The translations under genes and the position numbers were made by a program. Below, in pieces: positions 10,917-20,882 of a DNA stretch of 64,000 nucleotides (the stretch's first letter is position 1; the number at the start of each line of letters is the position of its first letter). The DNA lies in the NCBI GenBank assembly GCA_930367215.1, contig OV884059.1, forward strand, positions 71,333,393 to 71,397,392, given 5' to 3'. Origin of the DNA: Pollenia angustigena. Lineage: Eukaryota > Arthropoda > Insecta > Diptera > Polleniidae. The notes under the pieces were generated by a model. It searched no databases. It was not told the origin of the DNA and saw nothing but the letters and a program-made list of their open reading frames with translations.

Positions 10917-12434
10917 ATGAGTACAAACAGTGAAACAACACTAAGACAAAATGAAAGAAACGTGTACGTTTTAGTTAATGCAAATGAAAATAATGCAGAA
11001 ATAAATAAAACCAAACAAAACAATATTAACTACCTAACGGCTAAGCCAATTACTCGAACACGTTCCCTCTCACCCTCGGTATTTACACAAACGGTGGATA
11101 GTGACTCATTAAAAAAACTACAACAAGATTTGGTGACAAGTGTTGCCAGGCCAGCAAGTATTGCCGTGACGTCAAAAACAAATTTAGTGGGCAATGATAC
11201 CATGAACTTAAACACAAATGCAATGGAAAACCCCCCTGTAAAAAGTTGTCAAAAGCCTACAGTACAAGTTGGTATGGACAGGTACATAACAGTGCTTAAA
11301 CGGGGACGCAGCCCTACCTCTGCAGCAGTTGCTTCGGCCTCAAAAGTACCATCTTTTGATAAAATAAATACACAAAATCGTTTCGCGATTCTGGAGGATG
11401 AATCCTCTGAAGCACCAAACGTCATTAAATCGTCTAAGCCACCCCCGATATACCTTAGAGAGCAAAACTCTAATAAGTTAATAAAAAGTTTAATTTCGGA
11501 GATAGGTGAAAATTCCTTTTATGTAGCTGCAATAAAGCGCGGTATCATTAACGAGACTAAAATACAGGTGAATCACGAGGATGATTTTCGAAAGGTAATT
11601 ACAAGATTTGAGACTCTGAATAAAAACTTTTATACGTATCAACTGAAGAGCAGTAAAGGTCTTCAGGTAGTAATCAAGGGCATAGACTCATGCGTAGACC
11701 CAGGGGAAATTAAAGCTTTTTTGGAAGAGAAGGGCTTTAAAATCAAAAACGTAACAAATATCAAAAATAGGGAAAAAAATCCCCAACCACTATTTCGAGT
11801 GGAGCTTGAACCCGGCGACGTTAAGCTCAAAAAAAATGAAACGCATCCAATTTATAATTTGAAATATATTCTGTACAGAAGGGTAACTATTGAGGAGCCG
11901 CACAAAAGAAATGGTCCTGTTCAATGTCTAAACTGCCAGGAATTTGGCCATACTAAGGCATACTGCTACTTACCCCCTGTTTGCGTAGTATGTGGTGAAT
12001 TACATGGAACAGTTCTTTGCGACAAGTCTAAAACCGACCCCAACGTAAAAAAATGTAGCAACTGTGGCGGTAATCACACTGCCAATTATAGAGGATGCCC
12101 TGTATATACTATCGTCAAGCAGTCGGTCGGACCGAAAACTAATCCCCCTCAAATGCAGGTAACAAATCAGGTTAACACAAATGCAATTCAAGCCCCCCAG
12201 CCTAGTAATAACAGAACCTCTTATGCTAACGTCCTAAAATCAAACCATGAGCCAATGCAAGGTGCCTCGCCAAGTAATGATGAAACTCCGGTTTCTAATT
12301 TAAGTCGTTTAGAAAAAACCATGGAAACATTAGTGCAAACAGTAAATAATTTTACGAACACAATGGGAAATATGATGCAGGAAATGCTTAGAATGCAATC
12401 GATGTTATTGCAAGCTGTACTTAACAAACCATGA
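10917..12434 (+). CDS. Jockey ORF1 (Gag-like nucleic-acid-binding protein), copy 1, 505 aa
   Basis: This is a Gag-like protein expected to bind the element's RNA in the ribonucleoprotein that is delivered to the nucleus. Visible parts: a polar, low-complexity N-terminus (about 1-150), a central region (about 170-330) in the position of the PRE_C2HC-type domain of Jockey gags, and three zinc knuckles. These are CLNCQEFGHTKAYC (C-x2-C-x4-H-x4-C, from about residue 337), CVVCGELHGTVLC, and CSNCGGNHTANYRGC (C-x2-C-x3-H-x6-C, from about residue 379). A Met-rich, probably helical C-terminus ends it. The frame is uninterrupted. The start ATG is the first in frame after the 5' UTR and is conserved in copy 2. 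The stop overlaps the ORF2 start as ATGA. Domain family names are from general knowledge of Jockey; the motifs are seen. Confidence 0.93.
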   Translation: MSTNSETTLRQNERNVYVLVNANENNAEINKTKQNNINYLTAKPITRTRSLSPSVFTQTVDSDSLKKLQQDLVTSVARPASIAVTSKTNLVGNDTMNLNTNAMENPPVKSCQKPTVQVGMDRYITVLKRGRSPTSAAVASASKVPSFDKINTQNRFAILEDESSEAPNVIKSSKPPPIYLREQNSNKLIKSLISEIGENSFYVAAIKRGIINETKIQVNHEDDFRKVITRFETLNKNFYTYQLKSSKGLQVVIKGIDSCVDPGEIKAFLEEKGFKIKNVTNIKNREKNPQPLFRVELEPGDVKLKKNETHPIYNLKYILYRRVTIEEPHKRNGPVQCLNCQEFGHTKAYCYLPPVCVVCGELHGTVLCDKSKTDPNVKKCSNCGGNHTANYRGCPVYTIVKQSVGPKTNPPQMQVTNQVNTNAIQAPQPSNNRTSYANVLKSNHEPMQGASPSNDETPVSNLSRLEKTMETLVQTVNNFTNTMGNMMQEMLRMQSMLLQAVLNKP

Positions 12435-15088
12435 ACTGTTTAAAAATTTGTTTTTGGAACGCAAACGGCATCCGCCAACATAAAAATGAATTAGAATACT
12501 TTCTTAAAAATAAACAAATTGATGTCATGATGATTTCTGAAACTCATTTGACCTCAAGAAGTACGTTTAAAATAAATGGTTATATACTATATGATACTAA
12601 GGACCCTCGAGATAGAGCTTGTGGAGGTTCTGCCATTTTAATAAAGGCCCGAGTCAAACACTACCTAATGTGTGATCATCGTGAAGATTATCTCCAGGCA
12701 ACGAACATTTGCGTTGAGGAATTAAATAGAAACCTAATAATTTCATCGTTATACTCCCCGCCTAGATTTTCAATATCGGAGGACCAATATTGTAAATATT
12801 TTAAATCATTAGGACCGTGTTTCCTAGCCGCTGGCGATGATAACGCTAAACATACCCTCTGGGGGTCGCGACTTATAACACCAAAGGGTCGTGTTTTATT
12901 TAACATAATTTCTAAAATGGATTTAAATGTGGTAGCGAGCGGACAACCAACATATTGGCCCACTGATCTTCAAAAAATTCCAGATGTCATAGATTTCGGC
13001 GTGGTTAAAAACATTCCCATAGAAACGATTCAAGTTGAAGCCTCCCTAGATTTATCTTCCGACCACACACCTACAATTGTTACTATAATGAACCCCAATA
13101 GAATTGTACCTCCGACGACAGCTACGCAAATTAATTGGTTGAAATATAAAAAATATCTCAGTACCCATTGCACAGAAAATATTCCGCTCAGTACACCGGA
13201 TTATGTAGATCGCTCTATTGACAATTTTGACAGTTTTCTGAAACTAGCTGTTCAACATTCCAATATTGCCCCCAAAAAAACAAAAACTATTAAAATATAT
13301 TCCACAGATGTCGAGCATCTTTTGTCTGAAAAAAGGAGGGCTCGAAGAGAGTGGCAATTGCACAGATCCCCTCAACTTAAGAACTTACTTAAAGAGTGTA
13401 CAAAAAGACTAAGAAAGTTACTGCAGACTAAGAAAACGGCTTCTCTGGAAAAATATCTTAAGGAACTTGATGCAACCCCACAATCAGACTACTCATTATG
13501 GCGTGCAGCTAGAAATCTCAAAAGGCCAGTTGTCTCTAAACCACCATTAAGAAACTTGAATGGAAGTTGGGCAAGAAATGATGTTGAAAAAGGAAATCTG
13601 TTTGTCAATCATTTAAAAAACGTATTTACCCCAAATATATCTCACGATATTGCGGTCGAGTTACCACCTGTTGCTGCTAGAGCAGCTGTTCCGCTAAGAT
13701 TTGAGATAAGAGAAATCGAAAAGGCTATTTGTGATTTAAACCCCAAAAAGGCTCCTGGTTTTGACAAGATCAGCAACAAAATGCTTTTGGAGCTACCCAG
13801 CATAGCAAAGAAAATTATTCTTTTAATTTTTAATGCTATTTTACGCCTTGAATACTATCCTCAAAAGTGGAAGGTCTCCTTAGTCACCATGATACCTAAA
13901 CCTGGAAAGGATCACACAAAAGTTGAGTCATATATGCCTATAAGCTTACTTTCTAATATATCAAAGCTGTTTGAGAAGCTGTTAGCGTCAAAATTAACCC
14001 CAATTTTAAATGATAATAGATGTATTCCTAACCACCAATTCGGCTTTAGAAGAGAACACAGCACAATTGAGCAAACCCATCGTATAGTAAACGCAATAAG
14101 AAAAGCCTTTGAAGAAAAAAAATATTGTTCCGCTCTCTTCATCGATGTTTCTCAAGCTTTCGATAAAGTCTGGCATGAAGGCTTATTACATAAATTGAAG
14201 CTAAACTTACCAGTAAACACACACAAGCTGTTAGAAAGCTACTTAGTCGGTCGAAAGTTTATTATTAAAGAAGGTGATTATTTAAGCTCTCCTCAGCAAA
14301 TTGACGCTGGAGTCCCTCAGGGAAGCATCCTGGGCCCACTTTTATACTTAATATATACCTCGGATATGCCAACAAACAACTACACACAAACTTCAACATT
14401 TGCTGATGATACAGCTTTTTTGAGCGTGCACGAAAACCGTCAAGAAGCATCTCGATACCTACAGGATCATATATTTCAACTCGAACTATGGTTAAAGCAA
14501 TGGAGGATAGAGGTCAATGAGCAAAAATGCGTACATATAACATTCACCTTGCGTCGGGAATCATGCCCCCCTATTAAAATCAATAATCAAATAATACCTC
14601 AAAATTCGCATGTAAAATACCTCGGTATTCATCTAGATCGCCGTTTAACGTGGAAAAGCCATATAGAGGCAAAATTAACTCAAATGAAACTAAAAGCCAT
14701 CCAAATTCATTGGCTTATTGGAAGAAACTCTGTCCTTAGTCTCGACTGCAAACTTCTTCTTTACAACTCCATCTTAAAGCCAATCTGGTGCTATGGTATT
14801 CAGTTATGGGGCACTGCCTCGGCCTCTAATATCGAAAAAATTCAAAGGCGCCAAAATAAACTACTTCGAATAATCACAGCTGCCCCTTGGTATGTTAAAA
14901 ACTCAAATATTCACAAGGATCTCAATGTTCCATTAGTTAAAACTATGATTACGAAATATGCAGTAAAATACTTAAAAAGGCTCGAATTGCACCCGAACCC
15001 ACTAGCACGAAATATTTTAAATGATAGCGGCCACACTCGCTTAAGAAGAAGAGACACTGCGGCACTTGTCCAATTAGATGAGCGATAA
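12431..15088 (+). CDS. Jockey ORF2 (AP endonuclease plus reverse transcriptase), copy 1, 885 aa
   Basis: This is the polyprotein that nicks target DNA and copies the element RNA from the nick. An APE-like endonuclease fills about residues 1-225: FWNANGIRQHKNEL, ISETHL, the GD-N-KH block at 135-140 and the SSDHTP block with D211 and H212. Reverse transcriptase follows (about 480-760): FIDVSQAFDKVWH, AGVPQGSILGPLLY and catalytic FADD at 657-660 (14399-14410). The C-terminal region carries LWGTASASNI. Two residues look abnormal against copy 2: D137 in the endonuclease block GDDN (copy 2 has GDYN) and M502 in SYMPIS (copies 2 and 3 have SYRPIS). The frame is open throughout, but these changes may impair activity. 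Translation probably depends on ORF1 through the ATGA overlap. There is no RNase H domain, as usual for Jockey. Confidence 0.93.
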   Translation: MNCLKICFWNANGIRQHKNELEYFLKNKQIDVMMISETHLTSRSTFKINGYILYDTKDPRDRACGGSAILIKARVKHYLMCDHREDYLQATNICVEELNRNLIISSLYSPPRFSISEDQYCKYFKSLGPCFLAAGDDNAKHTLWGSRLITPKGRVLFNIISKMDLNVVASGQPTYWPTDLQKIPDVIDFGVVKNIPIETIQVEASLDLSSDHTPTIVTIMNPNRIVPPTTATQINWLKYKKYLSTHCTENIPLSTPDYVDRSIDNFDSFLKLAVQHSNIAPKKTKTIKIYSTDVEHLLSEKRRARREWQLHRSPQLKNLLKECTKRLRKLLQTKKTASLEKYLKELDATPQSDYSLWRAARNLKRPVVSKPPLRNLNGSWARNDVEKGNLFVNHLKNVFTPNISHDIAVELPPVAARAAVPLRFEIREIEKAICDLNPKKAPGFDKISNKMLLELPSIAKKIILLIFNAILRLEYYPQKWKVSLVTMIPKPGKDHTKVESYMPISLLSNISKLFEKLLASKLTPILNDNRCIPNHQFGFRREHSTIEQTHRIVNAIRKAFEEKKYCSALFIDVSQAFDKVWHEGLLHKLKLNLPVNTHKLLESYLVGRKFIIKEGDYLSSPQQIDAGVPQGSILGPLLYLIYTSDMPTNNYTQTSTFADDTAFLSVHENRQEASRYLQDHIFQLELWLKQWRIEVNEQKCVHITFTLRRESCPPIKINNQIIPQNSHVKYLGIHLDRRLTWKSHIEAKLTQMKLKAIQIHWLIGRNSVLSLDCKLLLYNSILKPIWCYGIQLWGTASASNIEKIQRRQNKLLRIITAAPWYVKNSNIHKDLNVPLVKTMITKYAVKYLKRLELHPNPLARNILNDSGHTRLRRRDTAALVQLDER

Positions 15089-15374
15089 ACACCTATAAAA
15101 GTGAACAGAACCCGCGATGAACAAAATTTTTGTCTGGCACTGGCAGGACAAAAAATAATATTAGGTTAAGATTTGATTAATTATTGTTAGTTCATATTTA
15201 ATATATGAAGATTCAATAAATAAATAATGAAAAAAAAAAAAAAAAAAAAAAAAAATAAATGGCTGAGATATAAGCAAAAAAAAAAGTGTTTTAAGAGAGT
15301 ACCAAAATGTTGAAAAAGTACTCTTTTGCTTAGTGGTCAGTACCATCTAAATATTTCAATTTTCCATCACTGGT

Positions 15375-15835
15375 TTGAAGTAAAGCTTGTGCAAGCTATT
15401 AAGTCTTGCATATGTTCATCGGCAAGTCTGTTCCGGAATTTATTTTTAATGAAGTTCGTCTTAGAAAATGCTGTTTTATGTTGACCCAAAGAAGTTTCAA
15501 GGCTATTTTTTTAATTCTGGGTATTTATTAGCACAAACAAATTTTATCCAAAGCTTTTTCAAGAGAAACTTCCTGTTTTTGGTATTTTAAAACTGTATTT
15601 GTTTGAAAATCGATCATTTCCATCTGGATTTACAGCTTCATTACTCCATTCATCCCCAGGATTCAGAGAGTAAATGTTACTGAGTATATCAACGGCATTT
15701 CCAATTTTCTTAAAATCTGCGAATCAGTTTTCAAATTCCGATTTCAGATCCCCAATGAACGCCTTGTATTGGCCGACGTCAAGCTCAATGAATTTGTTAT
15801 TACATAATGTAAAATATTTTGTATTGTAAGGTCCG
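15375..15835 (-). pseudogene. Decayed hAT transposase C-terminal region (Charlie-like)
   Basis: On the minus strand a mostly coherent frame reads, in order, ELDVGQYKAFIGDLKSEFEN, FADFKKIGNAVDILSN, LNPGDEWSNEA and, after further breaks, SLETSLGQHK with KNKFRNRLADEHMQDLIA near 15375-15450. The last block resembles the dimerisation-domain end of Charlie/ZBED-type hAT transposases (pattern ..YRNRLTDEHL..). At least one in-frame stop and one frame change are present. It belongs to the 9757-15881 element. It was interrupted right at its C-terminal side by the nested MITE. Confidence 0.65.
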
Positions 15836-15889
15836 AATAAAATAGGGGTACGGTCCGCGGACCATCAGTTGGTGACCCCTGGTCTATTA

Positions 15890-17150
15890 CAACTGCTTCT
15901 AATCTCATAGAAAATCTTTTTTAATTCAACATAACGTCACATAACGCTAAACTAGGGATTAAATTGCTTGTTCAAAACTTGCAACAAAAGCCTATGTATT
16001 ACCTCCCCGTGGTAATCCCTGGAAACATCTCTTGTAGATGGCTAAAATGCAAGGCTCTAGTTGAGACTTCGCTAGGATGTGACTATACGAGATCCAACAG
16101 TCTAGCGCCCTTGGATGGAAGGCTTCAATGGCGTGAAGTATTCACCATAGTACTTAAGGTTATATGGCTCTCCTCGGAGATCGGTGGCCTGCAGGTGGGT
16201 TGCAAACACCTGTGCTGATCATTGGATGAGGTATTGGTTTATCATCCATTTGCAGTGGAAGACTCTTGTAATGTCAAGGCATTTGATTCAGACAGCCAAA
16301 TTTTTGTCTTATAACACTATTTGTGAAGGAAAGTCCGTCAGCGTTGGAGACGTGTGGTTTGTAGAGATGTCAGAAGTGGTGTAGTGGACATTTGGGTATG
16401 TTGATTAGTAGCCTTTCTTAGTAAGTACGCTGCTGGGTATTTCGGGAAGTATGATACTCTCACATCAGGCCAGATGCTGATCCGAAAAGAAAGTGTGAAA
16501 GTCTTCATACATTGGATGTTGCACTACACGGTTGTTTTTGTAAGCCAAATTGGACAAGACATTTATGTCTGGGTGGAAAGGTTTGTAGCGTTATGATCCC
16601 AAGATGGGATTAGAACCACCATCCTGATACGGATGTTTCTGTGTGCCCTTACACAGTACAAGCCCGAGGGGAAGGCAAGTGAAAACTCGTCATCGGTACC
16701 CGTTGCATTCCTTTCCAAAAATTTGTCCAAAATAAGATCTTGGTTTGTAGCAGTTGTTTCCTTTACAAAAGATTAGTGTTATTGGATAAGCGTTAGGCGT
16801 TTTGTCTTAAAATGGTTTTCTTACAATGATGTCGATAAACCAATTACACGAGGTGGCTGTTGGTGCTACCCAAATTTACGCGGGTAGATTGTTTCCAAAT
16901 TACAATTGGAACCAGTGGATGACAGGTTCGAACAATGCAGCAGAGTTTAGATAGCTCGAACTTCCTAGCAAGGAGTTTGAATGTATTCAGTATCGTCAAC
17001 TGTTTACATACTGCAAGACATGCGAGACTTGTCAACTCTGTACATCGACATTTAGTTAATGTAAATAACTCAGTGGCTAAGACCCAACATGCAATTATGT
17101 CAGAGTTCAGGTATGCATGTCAAACATGGACATAACGTAAAACTTCAGTT
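15890..17150. other. Unassigned, relatively GC-rich relic
   Basis: This 1.2-kb stretch is noticeably less AT-rich than its surroundings. It contains phrases such as TGGGATTAGAACCACC, CCTGATACGGATGTTTC and GTACAAGCCCGAGGGGAAGG that look like a mobile-element UTR or body. No long frame, TIR pair, RT motif or TSD was recognised. I cannot name it. Confidence 0.4.
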
Positions 17151-17677
17151 TCTGACTTAACACAGTTTTACCAAACGCCAAAGAGATGTCAATTCCTATC
17201 AAAAAAGTTTGGTGCTTTGAAGTTTGGAATAAGAAGAGTAAAAATGTACAGAATTTTTAATTTGTTTAAAGACCCAGATTTATTTTATAAAAACGAAAAA
17301 AGTTGTTTCCACTTGATTTCAAAAATTTAATGATTTTATATGCAGAGCAGCTGCATAAAAGATTTTTCGGATTAGATTCTGTAAAAGATGATGACAAAAG
17401 TTATTAATAAAGAAAACGCTTATTCAATTTGAAGAAAAAAAAAATTTTTTTTAAGTTTCGAAGAAAGTTCTAAGCAAAACTGAAGGTGTCTAGAGTGTAT
17501 AACATGTTCCGTTGACTATAAAGGCAAACACCCGTAGAGAGGAAACGTGTTTTCTCATTGAAATCTTCTTGACCAAAATTAGAAATATTATTAAAAAATG
17601 ATTCTGTAAATGAATATTCTGAACTAAAGGAAAAATTTTTACAAAAAAATTTTGTAATAATTAGTTAAAATACTTAT

Positions 17678-17792
17678 GCCCGTATTCATAAAAAATTTTT
17701 AAATTTAATAAAGGTTTAAAGAACAAATTTTCTATGAAAATTGTCCTTAATAAACGTGTGTTAAGTTTAATAATCGATTGTGAATACAGGGG
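17678..17792. mobile_element. 115-bp palindromic MITE
   Basis: Ends GCCCGTATTCATAAA and (reverse complement) CCCCTGTATTCACAATCG form a TIR, continued inward by TTTAAATTTAATAAA and TTTATTAAACTTAA-like arms. TTAT flanks both sides (17674-17677 and 17793-17796). The duplication length suggests a PIF-like or piggyBac-like origin but is not decisive. Confidence 0.6.
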
Positions 17793-17799
17793 TTATAAA

Positions 17800-19630
17800 C
17801 TTTTATGGTTTTATATAAATGCTGTTGGCTTTAAATAATTTCTGTGGCAATAAGCGCTTAAGTCTATTTGTTTAGATTTATAGGAGAACAATTTTAAACC
17901 TTAAAGGTGGCTTTTGGTAATTTAATCCGAATTTAATATAATCATCAGTTCTCTGCGGTTATGGTGTTTTAAGTTTTATTCCTTAAGATCGAAATTTTTT
18001 TATTATTCCAAAAAATATTGCGCATTGAAAAAAGACCACCAAAAAGTCATTTTGCTTTAACTTTCTCAAAACTCCTACAAAATAAGTGAAATTTTGCCCA
18101 TGTGTACTTTTGATGCTCATATCTCAGTCATTTATGGATCGATTCTAGGGTCTTCGGAAAACACATTTTAACATACACATGGACAGACGGACATCGTTGA
18201 ATCAACTTTGCTAATCATAAGGATCCAGAATATATATGCATACATTATATGTATAATTGAGGTAAGATCAATTTTCTAGAAATTACAAGCGGAATGGCAA
18301 ACTTATTTATTTTACCTTGCTGAAGGGTACAATAAATATGAATGGAATGCGGCGAGGCGTGCTTGTGTCTGCTAAAAAAAGGCTTTCTATTAGGCCTATT
18401 TATTCATCATTCTCTTAACCGCGTGGATGTTTGTTAATTCTCTTCCACTTCTTTATAAAGACTATAGTTATTATTTTATTTATGAATATTATTATTACTT
18501 GTCGATATTCAGAAAATTTTTCAAGATTTTTAGTTGTGTTTTGTGTGTTAGAAAGTGAAATTATTGTTTGGTTAATTATTTACACCTCAAAGAGTTATTT
18601 CTGTATTTCTTTTGTAAACAGATTTCCTTCCAAATCTCATCTTTGGATCATCTCATGTTTGGTGAATAATAATTTGAAATGAAATTAAATGTATGTACAT
18701 TGTGTACAGATCGAACATGAATTTAGATTTAGTTTAATACTTGTAGCATGTGTGCGATACTTAGATATTTGTAATCGCACTACGTGTGCTAAATGTGTTA
18801 AAATATTATGTAAATAACTAACTTGTGCTGCCTTCTTTACGTCAAACACTATGTTAGTCAATCAGTCAGAAAGTCAGTCTTGACTGTCGGCCACAAATCA
18901 TCACGGATAAAAATATAGCCAAAGCCAAGAGCTTGCTTTGTTGTTAATCGTATGGATGGATGGATGGATGGATGAATGAATGGTTGGCTAAGATGATGTT
19001 AAATGGTAAAAAAGTGAAATTTTCTCTCGTGAAAATCTTTCTTAAGCCTCTTCTTCTTCTGTTTGTACTTATTGTTGTTTCTGATAACTGCTGATTTGCA
19101 ATTAGTACCCACACCTTCAAATAAATCATTAAACAAGTTTTTTCATTTTGCTATTTAATTCAATAATTGGAAAGGAAACTACCAAGGGATTGGTTTTGAA
19201 TGCGGAATTTACACTACAATTTTAAGATACAACTTAAAAATATACACATAAGCTTGTGAATGGATTTTAGAAATTCTTAGAAAAAAATTTTGAAATAAAT
19301 TAAAACTTAAATGAAAGTGAAATTTATCGAATTGCGTGCGTTCAATTTATGACTTTTTGGCACGAAATGTATGCCATGCAAGAGAAGAAATGCCTTCAGA
19401 CGCATAGACGAAATGTTATTTACATATCAGTTAGTATATAATCGTGTAGACTGTTACATTAAAACAATAGCTAATAAATAATAGATTGTATTACATATTA
19501 AAAGAGTTTTTTAGATACATTTAAAGCTAGGAAGCCAGAATAAAATGTTCCTTGACAAGTGACTAAAATTAATGTGCAAATAGAGAGTGAACCTATCCGA
19601 ATTCGAAACGACTTAAGCATTACGAGTACC
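17800..19630. other. Long stretch without recognised genes; one dispersed-repeat relic
   Basis: At about 18105-18325 the sequence runs through ACAGACGGACATCG, a GATCCAGAATATATATGCATA block and CTTGCTGAAGGGTACAATA. This order of phrases I recognise as a widely dispersed dipteran non-coding repeat of uncertain class. A (GGAT)n microsatellite lies at 18953-18974. The rest is AT-rich without supported features. Confidence 0.4.
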
Positions 19631-19954
19631 TTTTAGTGTTGCCAGAACTTATAGAGGTAAAATCAGCAAAAAGCCAAAATTTTTCATCAAAAAGTCTGCA
19701 AAATCTGCGACAAGATTTTAAAAATCTGCAAAACACATTTTTATATAGTTTATACAGAAAAGATAAAATTATTCTTTATAAAGTATACGGCCATGTTCTG
19801 GAATTTTAAAGCGATGGAGATTTTAAATGTAGCTTTTCTGACTTTAAAAGTAGTTCTGGGTAATACAAGTAGTCCTCGAAGTACAATATATAAAAAAGGA
19901 AATATTTTTTTTTTTAATTTTAACATAGAAAAGGTTTCAAAATTTGTTCCATTT

Positions 19955-20082
19955 TACTGCCTGTTCATCTATTTTCGAACGAAGGCTTTGTTCGCATGTT
20001 AGTTACATTTAAAACAAAAACAAATTATAAAATATTGTTTTTGTTTTAGTCTTCGATCGAAATCGATGAACAGGGGGTTAAT
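19955..20082. mobile_element. Small palindromic MITE, CTGCC family, copy A
   Basis: TACTGCCTGTTCATCTATTT followed by TCGAACGAAGG pairs with TCTTCGATCGAAATCGATGA followed by ACAGGGGGTTA on the other side. The centre is rich in AAAACAAAAACAAAT. Related to copies at 54690-54826 and 60574-60709 by the CTGCC(C/T)GTT terminus, the TTCG(A)ACG block and the AT-rich centre. It is the most diverged copy. Confidence 0.5.
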
Positions 20083-20313
20083 TACATTTGAACGCGATTT
20101 TCAAAACATGGCTGATAATTTTTGAATATTTTTACATATAAAATATCTATCCAAATATAATTACTCAGTCTGAGTAAGGATTAATCACATCTCTGTAAGT
20201 TTAATCAACAATTTAAAAGTTAATTGCTTGACCTGTTATTTAAACTATCAAAAGTCTAATTGGGAATTTACAAGAGATCAAATATTGCAATTATTAAACT
20301 TGAAGGACAAATT

Positions 20314-20833
20314 GTGCTGAAAAGGTCAACAAGAAAAAGAAAGACAAAAAAATTAAAAAAAAAACAAAAAATATGTACTTTGAACTTCAAGAAGAATTCT
20401 TGACAAAAGTACGAGAAAACAGAAGTAAAGGAACAACATGTTAAAATAAATTAAAATAGATAATCATTCAAAGCAAATTTCGATCTACCAAAGGTTAAAT
20501 ACAATTTGGTTTAAGGATTGATGTTTGACTAATGACGTCAGCAGTCGTCGATGGCTGCGAGTGTTAAACGGCAAGCCCTCTGAGGAGATTGAGTGGTTGC
20601 AATCGAAACATGTCAGGGTAACCTGTCCGTAAACACCTGGGTTCGAGCCCAGATTGAGTCAAGAATGAAAAATTATCAGTAAATTTTAATTGATTTTCAT
20701 GTTGTAAAATTCCTTTCTTCATAAAAATAATTTAATGAAAATTAAATTTAATGAACTTAAGCCTAATTAAAAATATTAAAAATTTGGATTAAAAACCATA
20801 AATAGTTCAATAAAATAATCACAATACTAAGAA
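20314..20833 (+). repeat. tRNA-core repeat, tandem unit 1
   Basis: This is the first of two almost identical units repeated with a 569-bp period (GTGCTGAAAAGGTCAAC starts at 20314 and 20883). The unit has an A-rich leader, the sequence TTCTTGACAAAAGTACGAGA, a tRNA-like core (20585-20660) and a long AT-rich 3' part ending CACAATACTAAGAA. A reverse-orientation copy flanks Jockey copy 2. No TSD or poly(A) tail defines it as a simple SINE; the tandem arrangement is more satellite-like. Confidence 0.8.
20585..20660 (+). other. tRNA(Ser)-like pol III core in repeat unit 1
   Basis: GATTGAGTGGTTGCAATCG resembles the A-box side of a serine tRNA (..GAGTGGTTAA..), and GGGTTCGAGCCC at 20639-20650 is a near-ideal B box. 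A complete cloverleaf is not evident, so this is read as a tRNA-derived promoter core, not a tRNA gene. The same core is at 21154-21229 and, reversed, at 39548-39613. Confidence 0.6.
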
Positions 20834-20882
20834 TTGTTAAAGCTAAGGCACGAGCTCTATGTTTGCATTTGTCCTTCAAGTT

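Larger units (their letters stand above)
10552..15254 (+). mobile_element. Full-length Jockey-clade non-LTR retrotransposon, copy 1
   Basis: The element is bounded by a perfect 10-bp TSD ATAAATGGCT (10542-10551 and 15255-15264). It has a 5' UTR of about 365 bp, two long open ORFs overlapping by four bases, a short 3' UTR and a poly(A) tail (about 15229-15254). Homology with copy 2 starts at GGTTTGTGCTTTGTTGTG (10565); the preceding T-rich bases differ between the copies. Rejoining the flanks at the TSD restores a continuous MITE sequence. Length is about 4.7 kb, usual for Jockey. Confidence 0.93.
10026..15372. mobile_element. hAT-like MITE nested in the Charlie-like element and itself split by Jockey copy 1
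   Basis: The left end GAGTGATGGAAAATTCAGTA and the right end (reverse complement CAGTGATGGAAAATTGAAAT) are TIRs. Both sides carry the perfect 8-bp TSD GTTTGAAG (10018-10025 and 15373-15380). GTACTATTTT/AGTACT motifs are repeated just inside both ends. Without Jockey copy 1 the element is about 630 bp and non-coding. Confidence 0.85.
9757..15881. mobile_element. hAT element, Charlie/Buster-like, outer shell of a three-level nest
   Basis: The left terminus CAGCGGTCACCAACTT and the right terminus (reverse complement CAGGGGTCACCAACTGATGG) share a TIR of the type seen in Charlie and SPIN-like hATs. Subterminal GCGGTCCG occurs at both sides. Flanking octamers GTCTAGGA (9749-9756) and GTCTATTA (15882-15889) agree at 6 of 8 positions, as expected for an old hAT TSD. 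The right arm still carries a decayed transposase on the minus strand (15375-15835). Removing the nested insertion 10026-15372 (plus one copy of its TSD) leaves an element of about 770 bp, so most of the transposase has been deleted. Confidence 0.75.

Noticed and set aside
11030..12427. Minus-strand open frames within Jockey ORF1
   Set aside because: Shadows of the real plus-strand gene; they recur identically in copy 2 only because the sequence is conserved.
20585..20660. Functional tRNA(Ser) gene
   Set aside because: A and B boxes are tRNA-like, but acceptor and anticodon stems cannot be drawn and the core repeats with its flanks, so it is a repeat component.
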